Part shown: piece after piece, positions 46,828 through 56,354 of the stretch | Layout of the letters: every line of letters begins with the position of its first letter | Numbering within the stretch: position 1 is the stretch's first letter | Assembly (NCBI RefSeq): GCF_018294505.1 | Contig: NC_057807.1 | Span: 134,259,295 to 134,323,294 of the forward strand | Source of the DNA: Triticum aestivum | Lineage: Eukaryota; Streptophyta; Magnoliopsida; Poales; Poaceae | DNA length: 64,000 bases | Reading direction: 5' to 3' | Notes under the pieces: generated by a model | What the model was told of the DNA's origin: nothing | Database searches by the model: none | The model's input: only the letters and a program-made list of their open reading frames with translations | Translations under genes and position numbers: made by a program

Positions 46828-47453
46828 GCATTGGGTGGGAAGTTCATACCCTTTCTCTGTGGATTTTATTGAATTCCAGGAGCAACATATGGAGTTTCAG
46901 GATTTAGTTGTAACTATTAATGTGAACCTGGTCGCTCAATCCTGTATGGCGGCCACTGTTTTTGCAAAATCAGCATGTGATATGTTTGTTTTCAAGCTTG
47001 CTCGATCACTGCAAAGATTTCTATTTATTGGAATTAGGGAACATACACATGTTTTCTGGCTGAAACACAGCCTCCTCAAATGATCATAGCACTGTCTCTA
47101 CAAGCTTCCTTCTGTATTATGGTTATGTCAGTACTACCAAAATACGAGTTTGAAAAATCTGCAGGGCAATACCCTAAGTTGCCAATATTTTTTTGTGATG
47201 CCATGTTCAAACACAATCAGAACAACGCTGGGAAATATAACTCAGAAAAAATATACTCCACAGAATGTAACACTTTCAAGTTTCTGAGGCTCTGGCATTT
47301 GATCTTGGTAAAAAAAATACTTTCAGTCTTTTCCTTTACAAAATGATTTTCAAGCTTTTCATATAAGCCTCAGTACTGGATTAACCGAAAAATATATATG
47401 ATCAGAAACCGACCAAAAACGAAAGAATGCGATCCTAGAGAAGAGTCCCCGCT
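46828..47453. other. Intergenic region between convergent genes
   Basis: This holds the 3' ends of the synthetase (plus) and the kelch gene (minus). No coding beyond chance ORFs. The two transcripts converge and their 3' UTRs may approach or overlap here. Confidence 0.6.
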
Positions 47454-49785
47454 TCAGCGCTCGTCATCTCCATACCACCTCCGGAAGCCCACGCTGCTGG
47501 GCCTCTTGTTGCTGCCTGAACCTGATTCGTCAGACCCGCCACCCCTTTCACTCCGAAGCAATTCGAACTCCTTTTCAAGGGTTTCCATTTTCTGCAGCCG
47601 TTGTTGAATCTCTGAAACTTCATCCTGCCAATTCAGCAAAGGGAAAACTCGTGTCATCATCATTCCAACCCCAAGAGATCAATGTGAAAAAGGGCCACGG
47701 AGTACTCTATATTCCTATTCGACCAACTCATCAAAACCTAGAGCATGGTTTCTGACCCTGTCCTGAAGAACCTTTATGTACCTCGAGTTTGGAAGCCCTC
47801 GCTGCTTCGTCTGAGAGTTGATCACGGACCGACTGGAGTTCCTGCACAGCAGACAGCACATAAAAACTTGATCACATTGAGCTTAGGAAAAATTTCATCT
47901 TGCAAATAAGAGAACATATTCCTAACGCACAAATCGACGCTGCATTTCCACCTTGCTATATACTGCGAGGTTTGATACACTGAGGCTTCACCTTTGAGAC
48001 TCCAATTCAAGCATAAACATATGAAAAATAATGCTGCTACAATGATAACCTATAATTCCATTGAGATGTAGTGATTTGAGTTTGATTTTCTGAAGCTCAG
48101 GGCCTTAAATATTTGAATAAGAAATCATAAAAAATAACTCCGAGTAATCTGTATGGAGATTATATTACAGATAACTTCAGCACACAAGTAGTACTGCAGT
48201 AGGCGAAGTTATGGAATTTCCTGAAATAATTACGCGAGTGTGGTATATCTTACCTTAGTAAGCTCCGCATTTTTGTTCTCCACATCAGCTAGTTCCTTCT
48301 TCAGGTTGAAGCTCTGCAGCTTTTCCTGTTCAAGTCTTTCTTCTACCTGGTTCTTCTCACGCTTTACTGCTTGCACCAAGGTTTTGCTGATATCTCCTCC
48401 CTTCTTATTCTGAAAATGACAGAGAGAAAAAGCGTTAACCGTGGTTCCAACAAGCAACCACACGCTTAAGATATTACCTTGTCATCTCGAAGTTCTTCAA
48501 TTTCGAATATAGGTTCCCTGCTAGAATTTACTTCTGCAGATAATGGGGTCATGCCATTTGTCTCCAGTTCATCTATTCGTGAAGATGACACACTTGGTCT
48601 GAGACTTGTCTTCAGAGCATAAACCTAGATAAAAAAAATTACCCAGCTAAATAAAAAGGTATAAATCAGAACAATTAAACTGATGACGGAGAAAAAATGC
48701 CTCGTTGCTGTAACGTCCACTGTATCCTCCAAATGACAACAGAAAATCTTCTCCATTAATTGTGTGAAGTACTAAGCTCGATCCCTGTGGTGAAGGAGAT
48801 TATTGAGATCAGCGACAGCTTGGGTGCATAACACCATAGAATCACAATTAACCAATATTAAAAAGACAGTTAGCAGCATGACCGTGTGAACTTCACTATT
48901 ATGAGATCCTTAAAGGCTTAGACTCATATAACATTGTTTTCATGAATCTAGTTGGAATATTCAATTTGAACTTCTAAACCAAAAGACCCTTTCTCCATTT
49001 ATCCAAACTCTTACAGAGAGTTTCCAAGTAACTGTGCGGAACATATACATTGTTATGTAAAATTAAAGTTCACATTGCTTTACAAATTGCAAAATAAGAA
49101 CAAAAATGGCTAACCTCACTTGTAGGGGGTGCACGGCCTTCAAAACTAGTAACAACCGACCATACCAAAGTAGACATGTTAAGCACAAGCGTTTCTGGAA
49201 CACCTGCAGTGCATTAGGCACATGTGAGTGATAACACATTCATTAGGTTACCAAATAGCGGCAACGAACGGATGCAGTAATGTAAAAATCATAATATTAC
49301 AACCTTACCTTTCTTACTATTACCACCACCAGTGATAACCCAGTTATCCCCAACCGTCACGCCTGCATGCCCTGCTCTTGGTTCTGGAATTATACCGTGC
49401 TGCTCTGGTCTTGACCATCCCATCTGCAATTAACGGTCAGGTGACTGGTTTGGAATTGCAAATGTACAACACTAGCTCTAGAGAGAAGTCTCACTGTTTG
49501 CATGTCAAGGAGATATAGATCACTGAAACATGTAGAATGAGATCCCCCACCAAATATCAAGAGATACCAGTCCGCATAGCATGCAGCAGCATGCTCTGAC
49601 CTTGGAGAAGGAGTAGTGCCTCTGTAAAGAAATAATTGTCAGATAATCAATCCTGCACCTCAAAGCAGAGCCGGCTTAATGCGTTTACTGCAAGTTTTAT
49701 TTCATGCTCTAAACAAAGTATAATAATTGCCAACTACAAGTGACACGTGCTATAGCATTTTCACATAACTTTGAATTTTATTTCT

Positions 49786-49833
<48 letters not shown>

Positions 49834-51431
49834 GGTAGAATACCCATCTAAGAACTTTTTAACTTCATTTGTGCAATTTTAACAACTCAGCTCCATTTTG
49901 TTTAGATCGATCAAACCAAATCCTCAGAACTTACGTGCTCTCAAATTCATCCCAAGTCATGGTTTCAAGATCAAGAACGTGCAGGTCATTCAGAAGAGAC
50001 CTCCCACCACCTTCACCTCCAAACACAACTAAAGTGTCCCCAACACGAGTTACTGATTGACCACCACGTGAGCTCTAAACAAAAAGGAAAAGTACCATAA
50101 GATACATATTGACCAAAAAGAAGCAGCCTTCAGGGAAAAGGGGTGGAAACTTGCGACCCAATAGAACAGCATAAATACAGATTAAATATACATACCGGTG
50201 ACTTCCCATAAGTACGCAAAATTGACCAAGTGCAGGTTTGCGGATCAAACTCCTTTACTGTACAACATTGAGTAAAAAATATTGAGTTCTGGCATGACAA
50301 GATAAGAAGAGATAAAAATGAGCGATGTATTAGGCTAACCACTGAGACTCTCTGTATGCTCCCTGGTGTGTCCTGCAAGTGAGAGAATCTTGTTTCCGGA
50401 TGGAATCTACAGGGATTAGAAGACAGACACAATCTGATAACGTTATAATTACAACCATTGGAATGTAATAGCAGTTTCACATCACTGATAACTAGAAAGA
50501 GTACTTGATGATTACCAGTGAATGACCAGCACATGGAGCAACAGAAGCTGGTTCAGCTGATTCTGATTGAACTTTAGCTTCTAGCTTTGACCATGACAAA
50601 CTTTTGAAATCCAGAACCTTCAATGAAAGAAGCATTCCATTGTTAAGCTGCGTGCCATCGTCAGAAATATAGGACCAGGGGTTAACCCCCGAGGCAACTA
50701 TCTATGGAAATCTAGGGCTCAACTAAAGGAGTAACAGTTCCTCCATAGAAATTCAATGACAAAAAATACAGGTAACATAACTGAAGGCACAAGCAGCCCC
50801 TTCCACAGAGAATCATAATGACTAGTGTACCTGAATGTCACCAAGGTAACGGCCATTGTGGTTTCCACCAAAGACATACATTTTTTCCTGAACTACGGCA
50901 GCTCCGTGCTGCAGAAGATAATTGGAGCCAGCATGTGAGAACCATCAAGTGAAAATTGCCCAGCACAAGATCAGAGGGTATAACAATAATTAAATGAAAT
51001 AAACACAAATAAAGACCTTGTATCGAGGTTTCGGGCGCTGTCCTGGGACTGAGAGAGGCGTCCACTGATCGTAAGCGGCCACAGAGCAGAGGCCTTCCAT
51101 GGTGACCTCCTTGTCCTGAACATCAACCATCTTGTCGTTCTCGTTCTCCGCCACGACTACTTTAGGCTCTTGAGGTTTAAAATGCAGTGGTTCTTGTATG
51201 CTCTGGCAAGATGAGAAGGAAAAACATGGTTGAGACATTACAAATCAGCCATGATCAATTTACTCGAAGAAGATTAGCACAAGCGCTCACTAAGTGGCAT
51301 CACTAAGCAGGAGAGAGACGCCACGCCGCCAAAAGTTGGGATCACGAGTTAGCACGCAGCCGAGCGAAGCCACAGCCATTCACTGAGCCCATGTACTAGT
51401 AGTGATACAATTGCGAGCAACTCACCGGCAT
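47454..51431 (-). CDS. Kelch-repeat/coiled-coil protein of the plant kelch acyl-CoA-binding family, ACB domain absent (15 coding exons, 529 aa)
   Basis: Exons in reading order: 51426-51431, 51017-51202, 50831-50908, 50516-50617, 50340-50406, 50196-50257, 49935-50074, 49495-49621, 49309-49423, 49115-49203, 48701-48784, 48478-48624, 48254-48409, 47782-47841, 47454-47624 (1590 nt). Kelch blades follow an acidic N-terminus: VFGGNHNGRYLGDIQVLD, LVVFGGEGGGRSLLNDLHVL, LLIFGGGSHSTCFSDLYLLD, VITGGGNSKKGVPETLVLN, LLSFGGYSGRYSNEVYALK. A C-terminal coiled coil (about residues 400-500) precedes FRRWYGDDER. Order, linker (WTPLSVPGQRPKPRYK) and C-terminus match rice/Arabidopsis kelch acyl-CoA-binding proteins (ACBP4-6 type). 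Their N-terminal lipid-binding domain is not found; the only in-frame start is ATG-CCG at the end of the first exon. Intron 11 has a GC donor. Role uncertain; probably protein-protein scaffolding. Confidence 0.82.
49797..49826. repeat. (CA)15 microsatellite in an intron of the kelch gene
   Basis: A perfect dinucleotide run of 15 CA units, followed by a short TA run to about 49833. It lies in the intron between the exons at 49935-50074 and 49495-49621, so it should be length-variable without affecting the protein. Confidence 0.95.
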
Positions 51432-51529
51432 CCCTGGCAGCAGGTGCTCCAAGTCGAAGGTCCCGTGGATCCCCCGCTCGCGTCCTCCGGGATCTGGAGG
51501 AGGCGGGGAGGGCCGCGGCCCGTGGAGGC

Positions 51530-51542
51530 TTCTAGAAGGTTC
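51530..51542 (-). promoter_or_regulatory. Heat-shock-element-like palindrome, proximal copy
   Basis: TTCTAGAAGGTTC holds three alternating units (TTC, GAA, TTC) at the exact two-base spacing of a heat-shock element. It lies about 100 bases before the kelch gene's ATG, in promoter or leader sequence. Heat-shock factor trimers bind this arrangement; function here is inferred. Confidence 0.5.
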
Positions 51543-51571
51543 GAGATCTGGACAGCACACTAACGTCGGCA

Positions 51572-51584
51572 GAAGCTTCTAGAA
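51572..51584 (-). promoter_or_regulatory. Heat-shock-element-like palindrome, distal copy
   Basis: GAAGCTTCTAGAA holds GAA, TTC, GAA at two-base spacing, a perfect three-unit element. It is embedded in a direct repeat with the proximal copy: GCTTCTAGAAG followed by TCGAGATCT occurs in both, about 45 bases apart. Confidence 0.5.
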
Positions 51585-52207
51585 GCCTCGAGATCTAGCG
51601 GGGGGAGAGGCGGAGAGTGGGAAGAGGACCGCTGGCCGCTGCTTTCCCCCTCCGGCGACCCGCGCAATGGGAGATGACGAGGGGGAGCGGCGTGCCTCGT
51701 GATCGGTGCAGATGGATCAAAGATCGGGGTCGCAGCTCGCAGGGACCGTTTGATTGCGACGGAAGCTTCCTCCACATCTGGTGGGTCACTTCAAATGCGT
51801 GCACCGTGCAGTGAAGCTCACAATTTCTTGCCAACAATATTTGTTTTCTTCTGATATATCTCTTTTTAAAGACAAATTTGTAAACTGAACAACAAATATT
51901 TTTCTAACTACAATCTCTGTGCATGATTTATTTTTACATGTAGGACACGTCGATTTGCCACGTCACAACTGACCCATAACACGAAAAAAGTAAATAAAAA
52001 AAAGACGCTCATCTTTATTTAGGCAACACGGCAATGTACGGTTTCCAGTTTCCATCATCATCTCAGGCTTTCAGCTCAGCAGCAGCAACAACAACAAGAA
52101 AGAAAAGAAACCTACGAAAACACTATCAAGAAACTTGTCTGTCCAGTTGTCCTCTACGCAACTCATTTTGGGAGCATGAACAATCTCCACCATGTTGACA
52201 GATCCGC
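51585..52207. other. Region between the kelch gene promoter and the 3' end of the next gene
   Basis: The left part (51600-51840) is GC-rich and holds the kelch gene's upstream region; ORFs here are chance. A minus-strand AATAAA near 52013-52018 is a candidate polyadenylation signal for the gene at 52208-55313. Confidence 0.5.
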
Positions 52208-55200
52208 TCAAAGGTCCCGCCGTTCGTCTTTCTTTTCGATGCCTTCATCCTGCGGCAACGAGACAAACTGCACGATTCCATGGACCACGGAGGCTTCGAC
52301 TCTGAACCTCAAGGCGATCTGGTCCACGCTCATCGGGCCGCGGTGGCTACTGGACTTTCCTTGGTACAGCAGGATGATCTCCTGGATGTGCCCGACGTTC
52401 AGGGTTCCTGGAGGTAGCTGCCTGCTCTGCCCAGGTTCGGCTTCGGATGTTCTCACCTTAGGAAGCGGCCTGTTGTATCGCTCTACGACGGAAGCCTGCA
52501 AGCACAAGCCTCTGGTTACTTTTCCCCAAAAACTAAAGAAAGTTCAGACTCAATAGAATGATTATTCAAGTTCAGTTCTTTATAGGTTTATATGCAGTGC
52601 AATGCAATAAAATCATCAAGGATACTATGGTACTTTAGCCCAGGGAGAACAATGTAAAAATCACACGACTCACTTCACCCATTTCTGGCTTTCCTCCAGG
52701 CTTAGTAGTGATTCTCCCAACCATGTGCTTAAGCATGTCATCATAACTTGGATCACGTTCTACAAGTACACCATGGGCATCTTTTGTTGATGGTGTAACA
52801 GCTGCAGTGCATTTTCAGCAAGTAAATATATCATAAACTGATAAATGAAACATTGACAATAGCAATTTCAAACCTATTGCATGGTCACAGTGCTTTGGTA
52901 AATGTCAATAAAGCTTGCACTGAGACAATGTCAAAATCAAGATGGTGATGTATCCCATAAGCTTATTTAGGAAAAAAAGAACTATGGTTCCATTGGACAC
53001 AAGCAAAGAAGACACAACTTTTCATAAGGGGCATCAGTTCTTTGCCAGCTATTATCATGCAGAGTAAAGAAGGGGTATAACAGTCCCCCGCAAAAAAAGG
53101 GGTATAACAGCACATCAAACTTTACACGTTCTTGACTATGCTGGTAGCATTCTTCCATCAGTTTTCACGGCCAAGAAAATTATGATAGAATGAAGCCTAC
53201 TACAATAGCCAAATCAGCTCAAATACTGAGTTATTACTCTGAACTCCCTGGCGCTCCATAATCCAAATCAACTCAAATATTAAGGAGTTATTACTCTATT
53301 CTTGGCTCCAATTGAAATCATTACCCCATCACAAAGAAACGTGTCGCATTTACAAGTCATGTCACCCTTATAGTTAAATTTTTTATATATGATGAAATTC
53401 ACAGCCTACCAAATAAAATAATTAATTCTAGAAAGGGTTTACGCATTTGTGTGTACCTAGTCGAACCTAGGCAGTAAAAAAAATTCAGGCGCCATCTCCC
53501 GAGAGTTACAGGGAAATTGACTGGATAGTGAGAGCATCTACAACTTGACCCCCCCTCCCCCATACGCCCGGGCGACCCGGTCAAGAAATTGGCACCCAAC
53601 CAGAACCCCTATACCCAGCCAAAACGTTCGGAACTCCCCAAACCCAGCCCATATTTGGGGAGGATATGGGGAGGCCCGGACGCGCCTGCCATGTCAGACT
53701 GACTGGTGGGACCCACGCGGAAACCCATCAGTCCACCAGGAGGTCACTGGTCCGCATTCATCGCACTGCTCCAGCGCACCACCCAAGGGGCCAAATCCGG
53801 CTATTTAAGCCGGACGGCAAGGCTCAACCCTAGCCATCCCCATTTCCTTCCTCTCCCTCCAGTCCACGTCGCTACCGCGATCCAGCCTCCCTCTCCCTCT
53901 CTGCTCCGACCTCACCGTCCGCCAGCCACCATGGTCCAACGCAAGCTGGCCTACTACAAAATGTTGACCCCGGAGCATCGAGCGGAGACCTGGGTGGAGA
54001 TGCGCATCGTCCAGACACGTCAGAGCAGGCTGGATTTGGCATGGAGGGCGCACAAGCGCAGTTCGAGCTTGCCCAAGCGGAGGAGGCAACAGAGCAGTGG
54101 CCATCCTCAGAGTCCATCCAGTCCGAGCTGGAGGTGGCGGCGAACCGCCGCTTCATCCACGCGGCCGACGTGAAGCATGAGAGCTCTTCACAGATGAGGA
54201 CAACGAAGAGGAGACACCGGAGTTTCTTCACGCCGCCAATGACCATGAGGCCGGCGGCTCCGGCAAGGAGGTCATTGACATATCCGATGACAAGTAGCTA
54301 GTTTGTAGTTTGTTTTTATGTACGTAGATCAAATGGACGTTGCATGGAGGTTGTATAGAAATGAGGATTTGGAAATGAGGAGTGTGACTACAATGAGTGA
54401 AAAATGAGGTGTCACCGGGCACTGTCCGCGGATGCATCCGTGCACATTTAGGGGCTCACTTTTGTTAGTTCCAGTTGTAGATGCTCTGGGTTCTTCACAC
54501 TTAAATCCATCAAATGCAACAGCTTACCAAATTCTATGATCAATAATGTCATGAACAAACTGTGACAACAATTTTGGATAGACTGTTCACGCCCTGCTGC
54601 ACTCGGGCGGAAACAATAACTTGCTGGCAACTGTGCTATTCAGTGTCAGAAAACACCCGACACAAAGTTAACGGACATTCCTAGTTTTCTTACATAGTGT
54701 GATCATGCCGATAAATTCTAAAACTATACGAATTGGCTGACTTAACCCAATATATAGCCCATGCTAATTGGTCATGGTTGGTTTCAGTTCGTCAAATCCA
54801 AAGGGATCACAAACCTGATTTGCAGAAATCCACATGCCACACTTGATTAGATGAAACAGTGCCCACTACCTACTTAAGCATGTCGCATTTCAATTCAACA
54901 GTCTGCACATGATCTTTGTGAGCAGGATTCCCCAAAAAAGCACCAAGGATCATGAACTAGCCCAATATGACAAGAAAATCGGAGCATTTGTGCCAGGTCA
55001 AGAACCTAAGGATATCCAGGCATCATTTACCAGGAACAAAGCTACACGGCAGCGGTAGTTGTGGTGGCATCAAGAACCAACAGCCAGGTCGAATGGCACA
55101 GCAAGCTAATGCTAAGCGAGATCCAAGAAAGAAAGCAGGAGCCGCCGTACCATCCTGTGACACGTCGAGCCGATCTTGGGGAGGACTTCCGCCACCGCCA

Positions 55201-55313
55201 GCAGCGGCCGCCGGTGCGGCCCGTGGTGGAGGCGGGGGAGGATGAGCGGCCGGGGGCCTCGCCGGGGGCGGAGGCCTCAGGCGCCCCGAGGCGCGGCGCA
55301 GGGCCTGGCCCAT
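52208..55313 (-). CDS. NDUFAF4-like mitochondrial complex I assembly factor candidate, 3 exons, 192 aa
   Basis: Exons in reading order: 55151-55313, 52674-52801, 52208-52495 (163, 128 and 288 nt; 579 nt in all). Introns are GT-AG; the first is 2.35 kb and carries a TIR element. The protein starts MGQALRRASGRLR, giving a glycine at position 2 followed by a basic stretch, then a proline/alanine-rich linker. The conserved C-terminal half has PPGTLNVGHIQEIILLYQGK and GPMSVDQIALRF, then VVHGIVQFVSLP. Order and spacing recall animal NDUFAF4 (myristoylated MG start; G-K-x-S-x-x-E-A...WT-x-E-K-I-M...LLKYF), a mitochondrial complex I assembly factor. I judge homology from this pattern only. A TGGGCT motif (minus, 55397-55402) lies upstream, a site II type element common at genes for mitochondrial proteins. 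Length is close to animal NDUFAF4 (175 aa). Confidence 0.6.
53531..54487 (+). mobile_element. Gene-bearing TIR element (957 bp) in intron 1 of the NDUFAF4-like gene
   Basis: The terminus AGAGCATCTACAACT (53531-53545) is the exact reverse complement of AGTTGTAGATGCTCT (54473-54487). Inside, on the opposite strand to the host gene, lie a TATTTAAG box (53802-53809), a pyrimidine-rich leader and a degenerate reading frame. The ends match the 387-bp element in the synthetase intron, so both may be mobilised by the same transposase. No transposase is encoded. Confidence 0.65.
53931..54297 (+). pseudogene. Degenerate small ORF inside the TIR element
   Basis: An ATG in a strong context (GCCACCATGG) opens MVQRKLAYYKMLTPEHRAET. 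The apparent coding moves from frame 0 to another frame near 54040 (AQFELAQAEEATEQW) and again near 54190 (EEETPEFLHAANDHEAG), ending KEVIDISDDK and TAG at 54295-54297. About 120 residues if the two shifts are secondary. The C-terminal VIDISDD resembles a SUMO-interacting motif (hydrophobic core plus acidic residues). I do not recognise the family. It may be a captured gene fragment or an accessory ORF of the element. Confidence 0.4.
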
Positions 55314-55900
55314 GTGTCGGCGCCGGCGAGAGGGAGCGGTGGCTCCGCGTGACGAGCTTCGTCGGCTGTTTTCCTTTTGAGGCGTGGAGGCTTTTCAGCC
55401 CATATACGGTTAGCGGGCTTTTACACTGCGAGCGACAGTGAGTGCAAAATGCTTGGGATGTATCCCATGAACCTTATTAAAAAGAACCTTATTATTGATC
55501 AATAAAGAGAAGTGTGTTTAGACTAAAAGAAAGCAAAATGCTTGGGATTTTCGTTGCCAACCGCCATTTTGAGGCAAATGCAATGAATTTCAACAGCGTT
55601 TCATACATGTGAAAACAAAATTTGACAGTGTTTGTGACCTGTGGACCCACAAGGCCACCTCAAGAATTTCACCAGGAAGGTGCAAAATCAATTCAAGGTC
55701 AAGCAGATTCGAAACCATAGTGGAAGTTCAAGTACACAACATCGAAGACTTCCTTGACAAAGAAAGAGTGGTTCCCGAAAACTTACAGAACAAACCAAAA
55801 TAGTGTAGTGGAAAGAAAGGCATAAATTTGATTGACATAGCGAGAACAATGCTTGATGAGGATAGTACTCCATGACATTTAGCGTCAAAGCGGTAAACAT
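55314..55900. other. Upstream region of the NDUFAF4-like gene
   Basis: No other gene. The first 130 bases are GC-rich leader or promoter with the TGGGCT motif. The rest is AT-rich, with ATGCTTGGGAT repeated at 55449 and 55541. Confidence 0.5.
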
Positions 55901-56354
55901 CACTACAGGAAAACACATGTTGTTGAGTGTGGACAAAATCATTGTTTTGACCATTTGATGAAAGTTTAGCATGATTTTGATACATGTTTGCAAGTTTTTC
56001 AGATCCGACCCTTTTGCTACCGCCATACACTCCGGCGGTAGAATATATGGGCTACCGCCATGACCAACGACGGTAGACTTCTGGTCAATGTTAGCTGTCA
56101 AAGATTTTTTTTGACTATAAACAGTAGGGTAAACACCCCACTGCAACTTTTATTAATTAATAACCTAAGTAAAGTAGTCTTAAGGGCTTGAGGTAAGCCC
56201 TCGAACAGAAATAAAGAAAAGAAAAAAGACATGAAGAGAAATCTAGAAAAAAAAGGTCTACAACAGGAAAAAAGAAGAGAAAGAAAAAGAAAAGAAAGAA
56301 AGGAACAAAAAGAAAGAAAAAAGTTTACAACAAAGTATCCAACCAGGTAGAGAA

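Noticed and set aside
51560..51837. Minus-strand ORFs as an upstream exon with the missing ACB domain of the kelch gene
   Set aside because: The translations lack any acyl-CoA-binding residues or helix pattern and are not in frame through a plausible splice donor.
53399..54246. Several ORFs on the minus strand in intron 1 of the NDUFAF4-like gene
   Set aside because: They are antisense shadows of the TIR element and its GC-rich ORF; no splice signals join them to the gene.
56200..56335. A/G-rich tract as a possible satellite or promoter
   Set aside because: It is the polypyrimidine-rich 3' UTR of the minus-strand LINE and shows no regular repeat unit.
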